Counted from the stretch's first letter, positions 13,611-25,310 are shown. The stretch: 64,000 bases of DNA from Tetragonia tetragonoides (GCA_038025085.1 CM076148.1:39734871-39798870); one strand, 5' to 3'. Program-made: numbers and translations. Notes: generated by a model not told the origin, from the letters alone.

Positions 13611-13842
13611 CATAATAACTTCATTTTCCAGGTTCACAACCAAGGGTACCCACCGTCAATAACAGCGACTATTTTCCTGCACTGGTTTGTAGGCATTTCA
13701 AATGGTGGGACCTTTGACTGTTGACCAATGCATTCAAAGCTGATCCATGTCTAAAAAGAGATTCGAACCCTCGATATTAGTTAAGGATGAATATGTGTCT
13801 GTCATTCAACCACCCTCCTTGGTTTGTTCATAATAACTTTAT
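13611..13842 (-). mobile_element. SINE, full-length copy (family A), with 14-bp target-site duplication
   Basis: CATAATAACTT(C/T)AT flanks the element at 13611-13624 and 13829-13842 (13/14). The 204-bp body (13625-13828) is in minus orientation. Near its 5' end it has an A-box-like GGTTGAATGA and a B-box GGTTCGAATCTC, both read on the minus strand, so it is tRNA-derived. The 3' region, from the ACCATTTGAAATGCC segment to GGTTGTGAACC, recurs in other copies in this window. Confidence 0.85.
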
Positions 13843-14416
13843 GATAATGAAATGTTTGAGTTCTAAATTTAGAGAATGAGGTTGAAGATCTGAATTGGTT
13901 AATGAGTTTCATGAACAAAATAAAAAAAGATTATTATAGATATTATCACGGGTAAATACTTAAATAGCCCTCGTCCACAAAGCAATATGAGAGGAGAGGT
14001 TGAGACACGTATATATTTGTATACACACTTTTCAATTGGTGTGGTGGAAGAGGCTAAAATAATGCATAAAATATCAGAGTTCATGATTTATGTCAAATAT
14101 GTCATTCTCTATGATAAATATGTCGGGCTTCAACTTTTTGTAGATATTCAAATATTCATTCTTCCACAACTTGTGGATAATAAGCCAACCATAGTACCCT
14201 ATGACAATGAAGTAGTCTTGGTGCCTCCTTGGCCTACCTCAATTAGGGTTAGAACAAGAAGTTATTAAAATATGTGACTTTTTTTTTATTTTTATCCTTA
14301 TTATGACTTTTTAAGAATTAAAGTTATAGGGCAAAGTGCATGAAAATGGAATGAGTAAGAAAAATGTAAGAGGGGAAATTGAAATTGGTGGAAGTTAGGT
14401 CAAATGGACACTTTAG

Positions 14417-14780
14417 TACTCCCTTCGGTCTACGAAAATTTTGACGTTTGAAAAATATGACTATTATTAAAGAAAACACATTTTAGCACAAAAATTCCAA
14501 ATTTACCCTTAAAAGAGTACATGAGGTATTAAGAGAGAGAAAATAATATTTTAGTGGGTATTTATTACTTTCCTTGCTTTTGTATTACTTTCCTTACTTT
14601 TGTAGCTAGTGACGTGAGAAATATATAATTTTTTTATTTTCTTGCACATGGGGGTGAGAAGGTGGGAGGGGTAAAATAGTAAATGGTGCTCAAATACATT
14701 ATCTTATAAGGAAACGTAAAAATTTTCATGGTATAAACATAAGTGAAAAGCGTAAAGATTTCCGTATAGCGGAGGGAGTA
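14417..14780. mobile_element. Stowaway-like MITE
   Basis: The termini CTCCCTTCGGTC (from 14419) and the inverted ...GCGGAGGGAG (to 14778) match the Stowaway (Tc1/mariner) terminal motif. TA dinucleotides at 14417-14418 and 14779-14780 give the TA duplication. Inverted similarity continues inward (AAAATTTTGACG / CGTAAAGATTT). The element is 360 bp with no coding capacity. Confidence 0.85.
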
Positions 14781-15132
14781 TAACAAAATATGTTATAACG
14801 TGTCACATTTTATTTTTGTTCTCAACTAGCCAGTAGAGAGTCATTTTTACATGAAACACTCATTTCATAAAGAGAAGAAGTTTACATGTTGTATTTTTAA
14901 ACACACATTATTTGAATATTGCTAAAGGCTTATAATATAGAAAACCTTAATCAAGGAACCAAAAAGGTGTTTAATCGGCCTGTGAACAAGCTTCTAACTT
15001 GTAACATGGGTCAAGGTTTGAAACCCTATTGCGAGACATCTTCATGAGTTAATTTTCATTATCATATTTGTGAGAGTGCCCCTTCGCCATGCCCAAGGTT
15101 AAAAGATGAAGGAACTTTTGTCCTACCAAACT

Positions 15133-15378
15133 AAACTATAAGCATATTTTTTGGTTCACATTTCATCACATCAAGGGTATTCATCGTCAACAATAGTGAT
15201 TATCTTCACGCGCTGGCTTATATGCACCTCAAAGGATAATACGTACAGCTGACCAGGAGATTTAAGGTTGCTTCATATGCATGCCTAAGGTGAAATTCAA
15301 ACCCTCAATTTTAGTTAACGATTAATGAGTCTCTACCACTTAACCATACTCCGTCACTTGGTTAAAACTATATGCATA
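15133..15378 (-). mobile_element. SINE, full-length copy (family A), with 14-bp target-site duplication
   Basis: AAACTATA(A/T)GCATA is at 15133-15146 and 15365-15378 (13/14). The body 15147-15364 is minus-oriented, with a short poly(A) tail seen as TTTTTT after the left duplication. It has a B-box-like GGTTTGAATT and the same 3' region as the copy at 13.6 kb. Confidence 0.83.
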
Positions 15379-15843
15379 ATGAAACTTCCTTTCTCAACCG
15401 TGCAATTTCTTGAGCATTTTGATCCGATCCTGTGTAAACATAACTTAGTTAGGATTATTAGTGTATTGCTCAAGATATTCATGTTCTCATATCTTCCCTT
15501 TTCTGTTTTTTTCCCCCTTTTAACATTATGAATCAGGCAAAATGATTAGACAATATAGAAGACGACTTATCAATCCAGAATCCCCCATTTTCAAATCCTT
15601 GTTTCGCCCAAAAATCCACTAATAATGGTTGGCTTAGCTATAAATATGCACGAAGGTCACCTCTTTGAAAAGTTTGATGTGGCTTTGAGGTTTATTCCGT
15701 TGGAATCTTAGCTTCTATATGGTTGCCTTTTGTGTGCCTTGCCTTCCATTTTTTGAATCGCACTCAACAATCAGGCATGATAATCCAATTAATTTTGGAG
15801 AATGATAGGTTGACTCTGTAGGTGTAAATTACCAACTTAAGTT

Positions 15844-16076
15844 ATACTCATTTTATTTCAAAAAAACCTTACATTTTCTTTTTCACGATCTCTAATGCAC
15901 TACTATGATCGTAGATATTTGTATTTAAAAGAAAATATAAATTATAAAAAAAATAATTTTCTAAAAGTACTATTTTAAAAGAATCTAGCAATAATATTTT
16001 TGCATTGAAGATTCTTATATTTTTTTTATAAATCAATGGTCAAAGTTTGTAAACTTTACTCTAAAATGAGGGAGTA
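15844..16076. mobile_element. Decayed Stowaway-like MITE
   Basis: The left end ACTCATTTTATTT and right end TAAAATGAGGGAGTA are imperfect inverted repeats, with an AT-rich middle. The ends are too worn to define exactly. Confidence 0.5.
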
Positions 16077-16409
16077 CACTAGAGTATTTAATAGGGGTTT
16101 TAATACAGCTACTTTATTTTTAATGTAAATTCAAATTCAAATGGTAGAGGTTTTTCACTCAATCATCCAATAAAATTGTCGAAAAATTTCAAGTGTTTCA
16201 CTAACAAATCACCTCATTGCTTATGTGGTGTTACCCAATCAATAGAATATTTTTAAATTTTTTTTTCTTTTTCTTTTTTCTAAAGGGTTGATAACCAATT
16301 CGGATCATCTATCCCCTTTCGATACCCCACAGAGTCGACCAAATATTTTCCTTTAATTTTCTGTTTTGCCGCCTAATATTGCAAGACCAAAATGTTGATT
16401 GTACGTGTT

Positions 16410-16500
16410 AACTACCATTTATTATGCGCGGGGAATAGTCACTATGGTCGACGGTGGATACCCTTAGTCGTGAACCAAAAAAAAAACTACCATTTATTAT
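16410..16500 (+). mobile_element. 5'-truncated SINE (family A) with perfect 16-bp target-site duplication
   Basis: AACTACCATTTATTAT occurs at 16410-16425 and 16485-16500 without mismatch. The 59-bp insert is the family's 3' end (GACGGTGGATACCCTTAGTC, then GTGAACC) followed by an A-tail. It fixes the orientation and true 3' end of the family. Confidence 0.9.
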
Positions 16501-17021
16501 TATTTATTATTACTTTTTATTGTCTAATAGAATGTTTTAACTACAATTAACTGACCTCAAATCATGAGTCATGATGGCCTTAATTAGCCAGAAATAGTAT
16601 ATTCTTTGACAAATTGGAGCACTACGTGCAACGTGAAAGTATGGGTATTATTCTGAAATTAGCTGCCAGCCAATAAGAATTAATTAGATTACCTAATCAA
16701 AAATTATTCTTTTCCCTTTGACTAATGGCATCTGGAGTGGAAATTTTCAATTTTACAACCCGAAAGGCAGAAAATATGGAATGGTTTCAATTCTGATTTT
16801 TTGGGGGAAAAAAAATACCTCCGGTCTCCTAAGCCTTTGTTCCAAATTAGAATTTTAAAAGGGATTGCGCGCATATTTGAACTTATGTTAGTAATGTTTT
16901 TAGTTTGGGTGCGTGAAATAAACGTCAGTGAACTAAATTGAACCGTACACCACTAGATTTCGTTCTACTTAACTTAATTTCACTTTAATTTAATGTAGTT
17001 GAGTTCATGCGTAATGTTTCA

Positions 17022-17128
<107 letters not shown>

Positions 17129-17399
17129 TGAAATAAATCGATGATAATAACTATGTGATTTGAAATATTCCAAGACATACTTTTAAATGAATCTAATATT
17201 ATTATGTATGGACGAATCTTAAATGGTTAAATGTCAAGTTAAAATAATCAATTTAGTTCAATTTATCAATTTTTCCTAGGTGAAAAGAACATATATAGCA
17301 AATTGAAGTGAACACCACTTGATATATGTGAGACAAAATGTATAGAATTTAAAACCATTAAAATGAAATTGGACATCATTGAACTGACACGAAATAACT

Positions 17400-17957
17400 G
17401 CTGAATTTAGGGATGTAAATGGATCTTGCATCCGTGGATAACCGCTCCACCCGATCCAACTATATGGATAAAAACCCGAATAAATAGATTCTTTCGCGGA
17501 TGACATATGGAGCGGGTGATAGATGGGTTGGATTAGGGTGGGAATTTCTCATCCGCTAACCCGCTCCGCGAAATCATTTATCATACATATACCATCCATT
17601 TAGTAAAAGTAAATTAAAAAAATATAAAAACTATCTTTATTTTATATGATTTTTAGGTTTTGATGGATAATACTTGTATTTGATAGTAATATATTTCGTA
17701 TTTTGGTTGTATGTAACTTCTATGCATGATGTTCGGAGCAAATTGATTAATTAGGGAAATATTCTACAGAGATTATATGTTAATAAATATCACACTTTAA
17801 CAATCCATCTATCATCCGATCCATCCATCAATCTGCGGATGGCGGATGGATGATTCGCAGATAACGGATGGAGTGGATAATGCGGATGGATTTCGCGGAT
17901 GGAGCAGATGATGGTTCATCAGCACTAATCCGATCCCTTTACATCCCTAGTTGAATT
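17400..17957. mobile_element. hAT-like MITE (family TAGGGATGTAAATGG), 8-bp duplication
   Basis: The element runs 17408-17949. It starts TAGGGATGTAAATGGATC and ends GATCCCTTTACATCCCTA, a near-perfect TIR. The flanks GCTGAATT (17400-17407) and GTTGAATT (17950-17957) match at 7/8, the 8-bp duplication size of hAT elements. The subterminal regions are rich in ATCCGC and GGATGGA motifs, the likely transposase-binding repeats. No transposase is encoded. Confidence 0.85.
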
Positions 17958-18814
17958 GGATTAAAATAAATTGAATTAAACTGACCGAATAAACTCTAAA
18001 GGACACAACCTTTTGTCTTTGGTAAATAACTATCAATACCAAAATGGCAAGCTTTTGAGAACTATTATAACGTACGTGCACATGTATCTCAACTCTCAAG
18101 TTAAACAAACTGTGGCGATGAAATTCCATTATCGAAAACAACCTTAATTGATGCATGCGCTCATCCGTAATTCAACGTTTCCAGCTAAATGAAAAATTAT
18201 TGCATAGTTCAGGAAAATTGTTTTTTTCTCTCACAAAATAAATAAAGCCCATTATAAATTCAAATTGATAATCGCCCTTTAAATAAAAATACAAGCTAGC
18301 TAATTTTATGTTATATTTGGCCAACTCCAAATATGGTGAGGAAACTAATAATAAATGCACGATTCCTTGCTAATCAATCTTTATCTATGTGTCACTTGTC
18401 AGTTGTCACTAGAACGAACTGTGACACAAATTTTTGCCTAATCTCATGATTAGGAAGGACCCTAATCTTATCATGGGGTGATATTAGGTGTGCAAGTAGG
18501 GGAGGGGGGATGAGAGAGTGGTGAGAAAGGAGAGAAAAAGGAAGAGAAAGAAAAAAAAGAGTAGGGAAGTTCCAACTCTTAAGATCATGATTTTTTGACC
18601 ATTGGAACTGTGAAGATGTTGAAGATCCAACCTTCATTTGATTTGTCACTAGTGACTAGACGTATATATGTCATTAGAGCGCAAGATGGGGGGTGACCGT
18701 AAGTAACTTGTTGATTACAATTTCAACTACCATTGCTTTTTCTTGGTGCAATTTCAACTACTACCGTTGCTAAGTATATATCCTCTCTCTCACTAAGTGC
18801 CAATTCAAACTCCC

Positions 18815-19020
18815 TCCATGTCTTATGTTTGTTGGATTCTAGGAACTATACTAGCTCTTTATTAGTGCTACGTTGACGAGGCTAGTGTTTACGTTGGTTG
18901 TTCAGCTAGTCTGATATGTTCGCTATTAAATATGAGAGTTCGAACATGACATAGCGGGATGTCTCGATCGTCGTTTACTTGCACCCTCTTTTCGACTTGC
19001 ATAATAAATAAATAAATAAA
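18815..19020 (+). mobile_element. SINE-like repeat (family B), copy 1
   Basis: It shares about 200 bp with the copy at 19.7 kb. Both contain GTTGGTTGTTCAGCTAGTCT and a B-box-like GAGTTCGAACATG, then CTTGCACCCTCT. This copy ends in an (AATA)n-type tail. The A box is poor and no target duplication was found, so SINE status is tentative. Confidence 0.55.
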
Positions 19021-19568
19021 GGTGTCACTGCAAACATGTACACCACAGTCCATTGCGAAACTTTTTATGATGGTAAGAACATACATCAACGGCTTCACCC
19101 AATTCAATCCATCTCGGATCGAAAACTTAATTTATCTTGGACTAAATTAAAGTTGATGCTATGGTCCATGAGAAACTTACTTATTGCTTCAGTTAGATCT
19201 TCTACCAATTAAATGTGTCAATATTTCAATTGAATCATTTTTAACTACGAGTATTATTTGGTTTAAACGAGAATATAGTGAAAGGCAACTTAATACATGA
19301 TTACACGGGCTAAAGGATAAGACGCCAATCGCAAAAACGCACAAGGATCTATCAAGACTTGGGGAAAAAGGGTAGTTGTGATTATATTGATTTAGGGGAT
19401 GTCGACATATTGTAACAAAAGAGACATAAATTAGTGCTCACAAGTAATATATGATTTCCTTGTGGGAAGCTCTAAAAAGAAACTAATTGACTAATCGCCA
19501 TATCATAAGACGTGTCCACGATCATGAAATGGACGGAAATAGTTTTATGGTGTAAAAACATACTCTAA

Positions 19569-19894
19569 ATGATAAGATAGCTTTACTAATAATGATGGTG
19601 GTTTACCGCTTCCAAACTTACTGCCAAATGGTTTGGTAAGGTAAGGAAATGGATACGGATATAATCTCTACTTTTCCATGCTTTGTGTCTGTTGGCTTCT
19701 AGAAACTATACTAGCACATCATTGGTGCTATGTTGACGGGGCTAGTACTTGCGTTGGTTGTTCAGCTAGTCTAATATATTCGCTATTAAACACGAGAGTT
19801 CGAACATGACGTAGCGGGAGTGTACTGTCTTAGTCGCCATTCACTTGCACCCTCTATTTCGACAAGAAAAAAAATTGATAAGATGGCTTTGCTA
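19569..19894 (+). mobile_element. SINE-like repeat (family B), copy 2, with possible 19-bp target-site duplication
   Basis: The region similar to copy 1 is 19675-19866, followed by an A-rich tail. TGATAAGAT(A/G)GCTTT(A/G)CTA at 19569-19587 and 19876-19894 matches 17/19 and may be the target duplication. If so, the insertion carries about 87 bp at its 5' side that copy 1 does not share. Confidence 0.55.
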
Positions 19895-20525
19895 TGACCA
19901 TTCTAATCATATATACACATTGTGTGTATCAATACACACAATTTATCCGAGAGGAGAAAAAGGGATCACTAATCACTTTTAAAGATCGGGGATGATTTGA
20001 AATTTCTGAAAACAAAAGGGAGAGAGATAGACACAAACCTACGCACATAAAAAAGTGTGTATGGATATTATTTTCCGGCTTTGTTAGCTATGACATTTGC
20101 GATGGAAATTTCCTCGCAGGCTACTTATAAGTAGATTAGTATACATATCAATACTTGCTAGGTCAATACATGCTACTATTATCAGGTTAGTAAATTGTTC
20201 TTTTTCTTTGAACTGGACTGAATTCTACTGAACTATACTAAACTAAATAAAAATATTTGAGAGAAAAGTAGATTATTGGACTGTAATTAACAAATAACTG
20301 AGTAAGTAGAAAAGAATACATATTTATTGAATTAGTAACAATCTTTAGAAGACTATTATTGAACCAATTATCTTTACATTATGATAAAATCAAATTAATT
20401 TTACTTTGTAGAAAAGAATGCACCCTAGCTTCCACTAAGTGGATAAGTACACATCCTTACATGGCCGACATATAAGAACACGACATACAAACAAGTAACA
20501 ATCACGTTGCTTAGGTCAGTATGTT

Positions 20526-21524
20526 AGAGTTAGGGTGTGTTCTTTTCCACTTATTGGATCTTACCCAATCAGTGTGAATCAATGTCAATACCTTACTGAA
20601 TCAGTGGAAATCAGTGACAATTAGGGATGTAAATGGATCGGATTCGGATCGGGTGGAGCATCATCCGCGAAATCCATCTAATCAATCCGCTCCATCCGTC
20701 ATCCATGAACCATCCAATCCATATCCAATCCATCCGTCATCTGCGGATTAGTGGATGGATCAGGTGTTTAACGGTTTATGGACTAAAAACAATGAATACA
20801 CCCAACTATAATAAAATTTTCAGTAGTCAAACAAAATTTCAACTCATATACGATTGTTTTACTTTGTAACAATAAAAATAACACAATTTAGTTTAAATAA
20901 TAACAATACAAATTAGAAAGTAAGTAAAATTAAACTAAGATGTAAATATAACATAGGTTTAATATCTTTTTTATATAGTTATTTTACATTTTTATATCTA
21001 AACGGGTGACGGATGGATTCTCGGATCGGGTTAGCGGATGAGAAATCTCATCCGTCATCCGCTCCATCCGCCATCCGATCCATCCGTCATCCGCTCCATC
21101 ATCCATTTAATCGGGTTTTAATCCATATATTCGGTTCGGATGGAGCGGGTATCCGCGGATCATAAATCCATTTACATCTCTAGTGGCAATACCTTACACA
21201 ATCAGTGAAAATCAGTGGCAGGACCCACATTCCTACTCGTATTATCAGTGGCAAGACCTTACTGAATCAGTGAAAATCAATGGAAGGACTTTACCGAATC
21301 AGTGAAAATCAGTGACAGGACCATACCCAGTCAGTAGGAATCAGTGACAGAATCTTACACAATCAGTGAGAATTAATAGGAATAAGTGAAAAAGAACACA
21401 CTCTCGATGACCCACTTTTCACTAAGCAAATGGATGAATGACATATGATACTCTTTTCGTAATCAGGTAATCCCTATATCCACTCATAATCAATAGTAAG
21501 TAAAAAAAAACACACCCTAACTCT
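20526..21524. mobile_element. Tourist-like element with internal ~32-bp repeats, carrying a nested hAT-like MITE
   Basis: AGAGTTAGGGTGTGTT (20526-20541) is the exact reverse complement of AACACACCCTAACTCT (21509-21524). A second internal end (AAGTGAAAAAGAACACACTC) lies at about 21385-21403. The body is made of variants of a unit like GACCTTACCCAATCAG plus TGAAAATCAGTGGCAA. The same family is at 25.8, 28.3 and 30.5 kb, where ends GGGTGTGTTCTTTTTCACTT and TTA flanks fit PIF/Harbinger (Tourist). No transposase is seen. Confidence 0.7.
20614..21190. mobile_element. hAT-like MITE (family TAGGGATGTAAATGG) nested in the Tourist-like element
   Basis: The element 20622-21182 (561 bp) starts TAGGGATGTAAATGGATC and ends ATCCATTTACATCTCTA. 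The flanks GTGACAAT (20614-20621) and GTGGCAAT (21183-21190) match 7/8. It is the same family as 17408-17949. Removing it restores the host unit GTGGCAATACCTTAC. Confidence 0.88.
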
Positions 21525-23352
21525 TTAGTATTACAATCACAAAGTAAAAATTGCCCTCACTTTATGTGTTATATCATAACATATCATGTACCTCATAATT
21601 AAGCCCCCACTCACCCATAAAATAATACTAGTAACAAGACTACCCCATTGGGGCGTTATTGATGATATAGAGAGATATCGTAGGTCCGTGACAATAGTAT
21701 ATGATGCGTCTATATCCTGGATCATGTGTCTGGATTTAATAGTAGGTGGGAGCCATGCATAGAGGTCATTAGGTGTAGTTTCCCCCCAAACTCTACAATG
21801 AAAAATGAAGTCATCATCCACTTGTTCAATTTAAGAAACCAAGTGTCCCCCGTCTCATTCCTAAACAATTCTTGCTTATTACTGTATTTCAACCAACCCA
21901 TCAAACTTTTTGTTTTGTTTCAAGTTTGGCCCAACTCTTGCGCCTCACGTGTAGTTTTTGAGTCTTTTCATAGCTACGGCCGACGGGTGCATTCTTTTCC
22001 ACATACCGTGATTAATTCCCCACACTAATTTAATTTTTATTACTTTATTTAGAATAGTTGAACAAAAAATTTAAAACTATTCTATATTTAAGATGAAATT
22101 TAAACTCTCAATCTTAGTTAAATATAGATAGTAATCGCATTCTCTTGATTTCTTTTCCACGTATATTAGAATCGGTTAATTCACTCCAAGTCACGAGAGT
22201 TCGGTTTGGGAAATTGGATTTGACAAGGTTCGGAGAATGCTTTGATAAAATAACAAGTCTTGTGTGAGACCAACTCACAAAAAATTGAGCTCACTTTTCA
22301 GAATGTTAGGGATTACTTACGGTAAGCAGTAACCCTGATTTTATTCAAAAGTGACCACATCTCACCAAAAATTATAAAAAGACCATCTTATAAAAAAAAA
22401 ATTGTATTGATCAACTAGGTTTGATTATTTACCGAGTAGTAAATAAATAAAATTAATATTTCAATCATCAAAGTTTTGCCTATACTCGTAAAACATTCGG
22501 AATTTGATCTTTGAATAAAATCAATGCTCATCAAACTAATTTGATTAATTTTTGAACTGTTATAAAGTTTTATCATAAACATGTCAAATTATTGTCATAG
22601 GCGGAGTATTAGCTAAGATAATGAGAGAAACTCCCATTAACTTTAGCAGGTGTTAACTCCAAATCAAAGTAAACACTGAATACGAGTTGTATTCTTTTCA
22701 GATTCGCATGTCAAAATTTTAAGCTTCATTTGTAAATACTTTTTTGAAGCAAAACATGCAAATTCGAATTTTTACTCTGTTAAAATATAAATTACAAGAA
22801 TTATCAGACTATCATTGACCGCAAAAAAATGATAAAAATCAAACTATAAAAAGTTCAAATCTGGCACTCTTTAATCTTTAGCTTTTAATTAATTAACTAA
22901 TTTCAAAGGAGTTTTTTCACAACAATCTCACTCTAAGTCAAAAGGTGCAATTTCTGGCAAATCCAAGGGCATCAGTTCTAAAATGTACGGTAGAAAAGTA
23001 CTCATAAAGTAAATATTAGGATAAATTTGTACTAGTAAATAAAATAATGATGCTAATTAGTCATTAAATGTTGTCCTACTCTTTCAATTTCTAACAACAA
23101 AGGGGCTAGTATAACAATTTACAAAAGAAGAGAGGGACCAAAATGAAAACCCACCCAAAAAAACCACAGCTTTTCACTTTCACATCACCTTTTACTTTTT
23201 CCCTTTTTTTCTAGCTTCCAAACAACTCCTTCCCTTCTCTTCTTTTTTCCCCTTCCAACCCCTAAACTTCTCCATTTTTCCACTTTTTTTTGCATGTCAG
23301 TCCCTGAAAAAGGACCACTTTGCAAAACTGGTAGAAGAAAAAACTCATTAGA
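21525..23352. other. Intergenic, no feature recognised
   Basis: AT-rich sequence with no convincing coding frame and no element with definable ends. The last 200-250 bp next to the gene at 23353 may be its 3' UTR. Confidence 0.4.
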
Positions 23353-23844
23353 CTACAGCAAAATCTCAGACTGTAACAATCTGTAATAATTAGCAGCTTC
23401 ATGATCTTCAAACTCCCACAACCCTTCACCAAAAGGAGGCAACAACAAATCTCCACCGGCCACCTGTCCACCCACCGTGAAATCAAAGCCCTCCGTGTTG
23501 GGTATACCCAACTCATCATCAGAAGCTTCTAGAAGATGTTTCATCACTCTTTCTCCTTCTTCCTCTTCTCCTCCTGAACCCGACACCGAAGAACCCGTCG
23601 TCGAAGACATGTTCTCCGGGTCAGTCTCATATGGGCCGGGCTGGCCCAAGTCCGAGCCCGGCCCATATGATAGCTCCTCTTGGAGGGTAGAAATCAAAGA
23701 AGACAAGTCCTCGGTGGGCTCATCCTCTTCTTCCTCCAAAAGGGTAATTATGTCTTTGAATGATTTTTGCCTCTTTAACACTTCTTCATCATATACTTCT
23801 TCATCCTCTCTTTGCCTCTTTAATAATTGCCTATTTTCCTCCAT
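23353..23844 (-). CDS. Small acidic plant protein, probably nuclear, function unknown (163 aa)
   Basis: Intronless frame with ATG at 23844. Translation could not start further upstream because only a TTG precedes it in frame. Two basic motifs, KRQR (9-12) and KRQK (24-27), could act as a bipartite nuclear signal. They are followed by SFKDIITLLEEEEDEPTEDL (28-47) and LISTLQEEL, a likely amphipathic helix. Residues 79-98 are Ser/Gly/Glu-rich low complexity. The C-terminus has a conserved-looking block LWEFEDHEAANYYRLLQSEI (142-161). I believe similar proteins occur in many eudicots, but I cannot name the family. A TATA box and a purine-rich (GAGA) leader lie at sensible distances upstream. The layout (basic patch, acidic region, aromatic C-terminal motif) suggests a transcriptional co-regulator; this is inference only. 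Confidence 0.85.
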   Translation of the reverse strand: MEENRQLLKRQREDEEVYDEEVLKRQKSFKDIITLLEEEEDEPTEDLSSLISTLQEELSYGPGSDLGQPGPYETDPENMSSTTGSSVSGSGGEEEEGERVMKHLLEASDDELGIPNTEGFDFTVGGQVAGGDLLLPPFGEGLWEFEDHEAANYYRLLQSEILL

Positions 23845-24010
23845 TTTTTTCCCCAAAAAGAGAGAAAAATAACAAGGAAATTATTAAATTTTGATACTTT
23901 TGATAGATGTAAAGCACTTGAGTGAGGGAATTATTTTTTTCTAGAGAGAGAAAGTTAGAGAGAGAGTAAAGAAGAGTTGGATGAGGAAAGAGAAATGAGG
24001 GTTGAGGATG

Positions 24011-24018
24011 CTTATATA
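24011..24018 (-). promoter_or_regulatory. TATA box of the gene at 23353-23844
   Basis: TATATAAG on the minus strand, about 167 bp upstream of the ATG. It implies a leader of roughly 130-140 nt containing GAGA tracts. Confidence 0.7.
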
Positions 24019-24157
24019 GAAGGGTTTTGGGTGGTGGGGTAAAGTAATGTCTGGTCAAATTAGAGTGCATGAAAGAAAGCAAAAGAATTAAATGCTCTTC
24101 CAAAGAGAGAGAGATTAAATAATTTGGAGAGATGCTTTGAGAAAAGAGGTCTGGATT

Positions 24158-24175
24158 CTCTGCGGTACCGCAGAG
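24158..24175. other. Perfect 18-bp palindrome in the upstream region
   Basis: CTCTGCGGTACCGCAGAG is its own reverse complement. The GCAGAGGA half recurs at about 24274. It lies about 140 bp upstream of the TATA box. It could be a dimeric factor site or an element remnant. Confidence 0.6.
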
Positions 24176-24680
24176 GACTAATCTCTGCTGTTTTCTTTGT
24201 AAATAGGGGGGTTTTTTGGGATTTGGGAAGTTTAGAGGGGAGAGAGAAATTGAAAAAAGAAGGAGAAAGGATCGCAGAGGATCCACTCTCTGAGAAAAGA
24301 GATCCCTAGATTTCTTTTTTTTTTTTAAGAATAAAAGGAAAAGAGAAATGGGAGTTGTTTGTCAGTTGTCACCACTTTGATGAGATCAAATCAATCAATG
24401 CAAATTTTTCAATATTTTAAAAAAATAATAAATAATTGAAGGAGAGGAGGGTTTTCACGAGGCATCATCTGGACATGGGTTGAGGGATTAGAGATGACAG
24501 ATGACAAAAGGCCAACAAATGTGGGTGTTTAAAAAGTGTGCAAGTGTTTGAAGATTCATGCCTTTGATGTCATGAAGGGGGAGAGTGGATCTCTTTGGTT
24601 TAATAATAATATTTCTTGAACCAATAGTAGTTCCAATAATATAATGGAATTTATTTGTATGAATTAAACATAAAAAAAAA

Positions 24681-24863
24681 TTGGTTGATACCAATGATAT
24701 TCATCGTCAACTATATTGACTATTTCTCGTATTGTCTTATAGATATCTTAAAAGACGGGACAGTTGGCCAAGAAATTTAAGTTTGCCTCATACGAACCCA
24801 AAACGAGACTCAGACTCTTAACCTTGATTAATGATAGATGAATCCTTACTACCCAACTACACA
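24681..24863 (-). mobile_element. SINE (family A), diverged copy
   Basis: It shares the family's 3' region (TATTCATCGTCAAC) and a worn B-box region (AGACTCAGACTCTTAACC on the plus strand). A T-poor, A-rich patch adjoins the 3' side and no good duplication was found. Older than the copies at 13.6 and 15.1 kb. Confidence 0.6.
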
Positions 24864-24889
24864 TAAAGATTGCTTTGTGTCGTGCCTAC

Positions 24890-25310
24890 ATGCTTTGTAA
24901 CAGTTTCACAACATGTCGTGCTTATAATTGTCGTGCTTCGTGTCGTGCTTCGTGTCGTGTCATGCCTGCTCTTCCAAAAGGTAGGCCCAAGTTCTGTTCA
25001 TACTCGTGCTTGTAATTATTGTGCTCGTGTCGTGCCTGATTTTTCAAAAGGTAGGTCCAAGTTGTGTCTGTGCTCGTGCTTGTATTGTGTCGTGTTCATG
25101 TCGTGCGTACTGCGCCCATGTTATTTTCAAATAATTTTAAATTTTCATCGTGTCATGTTGTGTTGTGTCTGACCGTGCCCCACCGTGCTTTCTTTTTAAA
25201 ATTCAGGCCGCCCATGCTCGTGCCCGTAATTCTTCCATACTCATATCATACCGAATAAAAAAGCATGCTCAGTCGTGTCAAGGCTCGTGCTAACTGTACC
25301 GTATGAATTA
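24890..25310 (+). repeat. Degenerate (CGTGTCGTGCTCGTGC)-type region
   Basis: Over 400 bp built from variants of GTGTCGTG and CTCGTGC. A larger unit (GTGTCGTGCCTG, then TTCCAAAAGGTAGG, then CCAAGTT) appears twice, near 24955 and 25030. Similar wording occurs near 35590-35800. Probably the subterminal repeat of a non-autonomous DNA transposon, but its ends could not be fixed. Confidence 0.55.

Noticed and set aside
23477..23872. Plus-strand Ser-rich 131-residue frame
   Set aside because: Antisense shadow of the acidic-protein gene; Ser runs come from reversed Glu codons.
24890..25310. Possible CRISPR-like array of regularly spaced repeats
   Set aside because: Units are irregular and degenerate, and the genome is plant nuclear; CRISPR does not apply.
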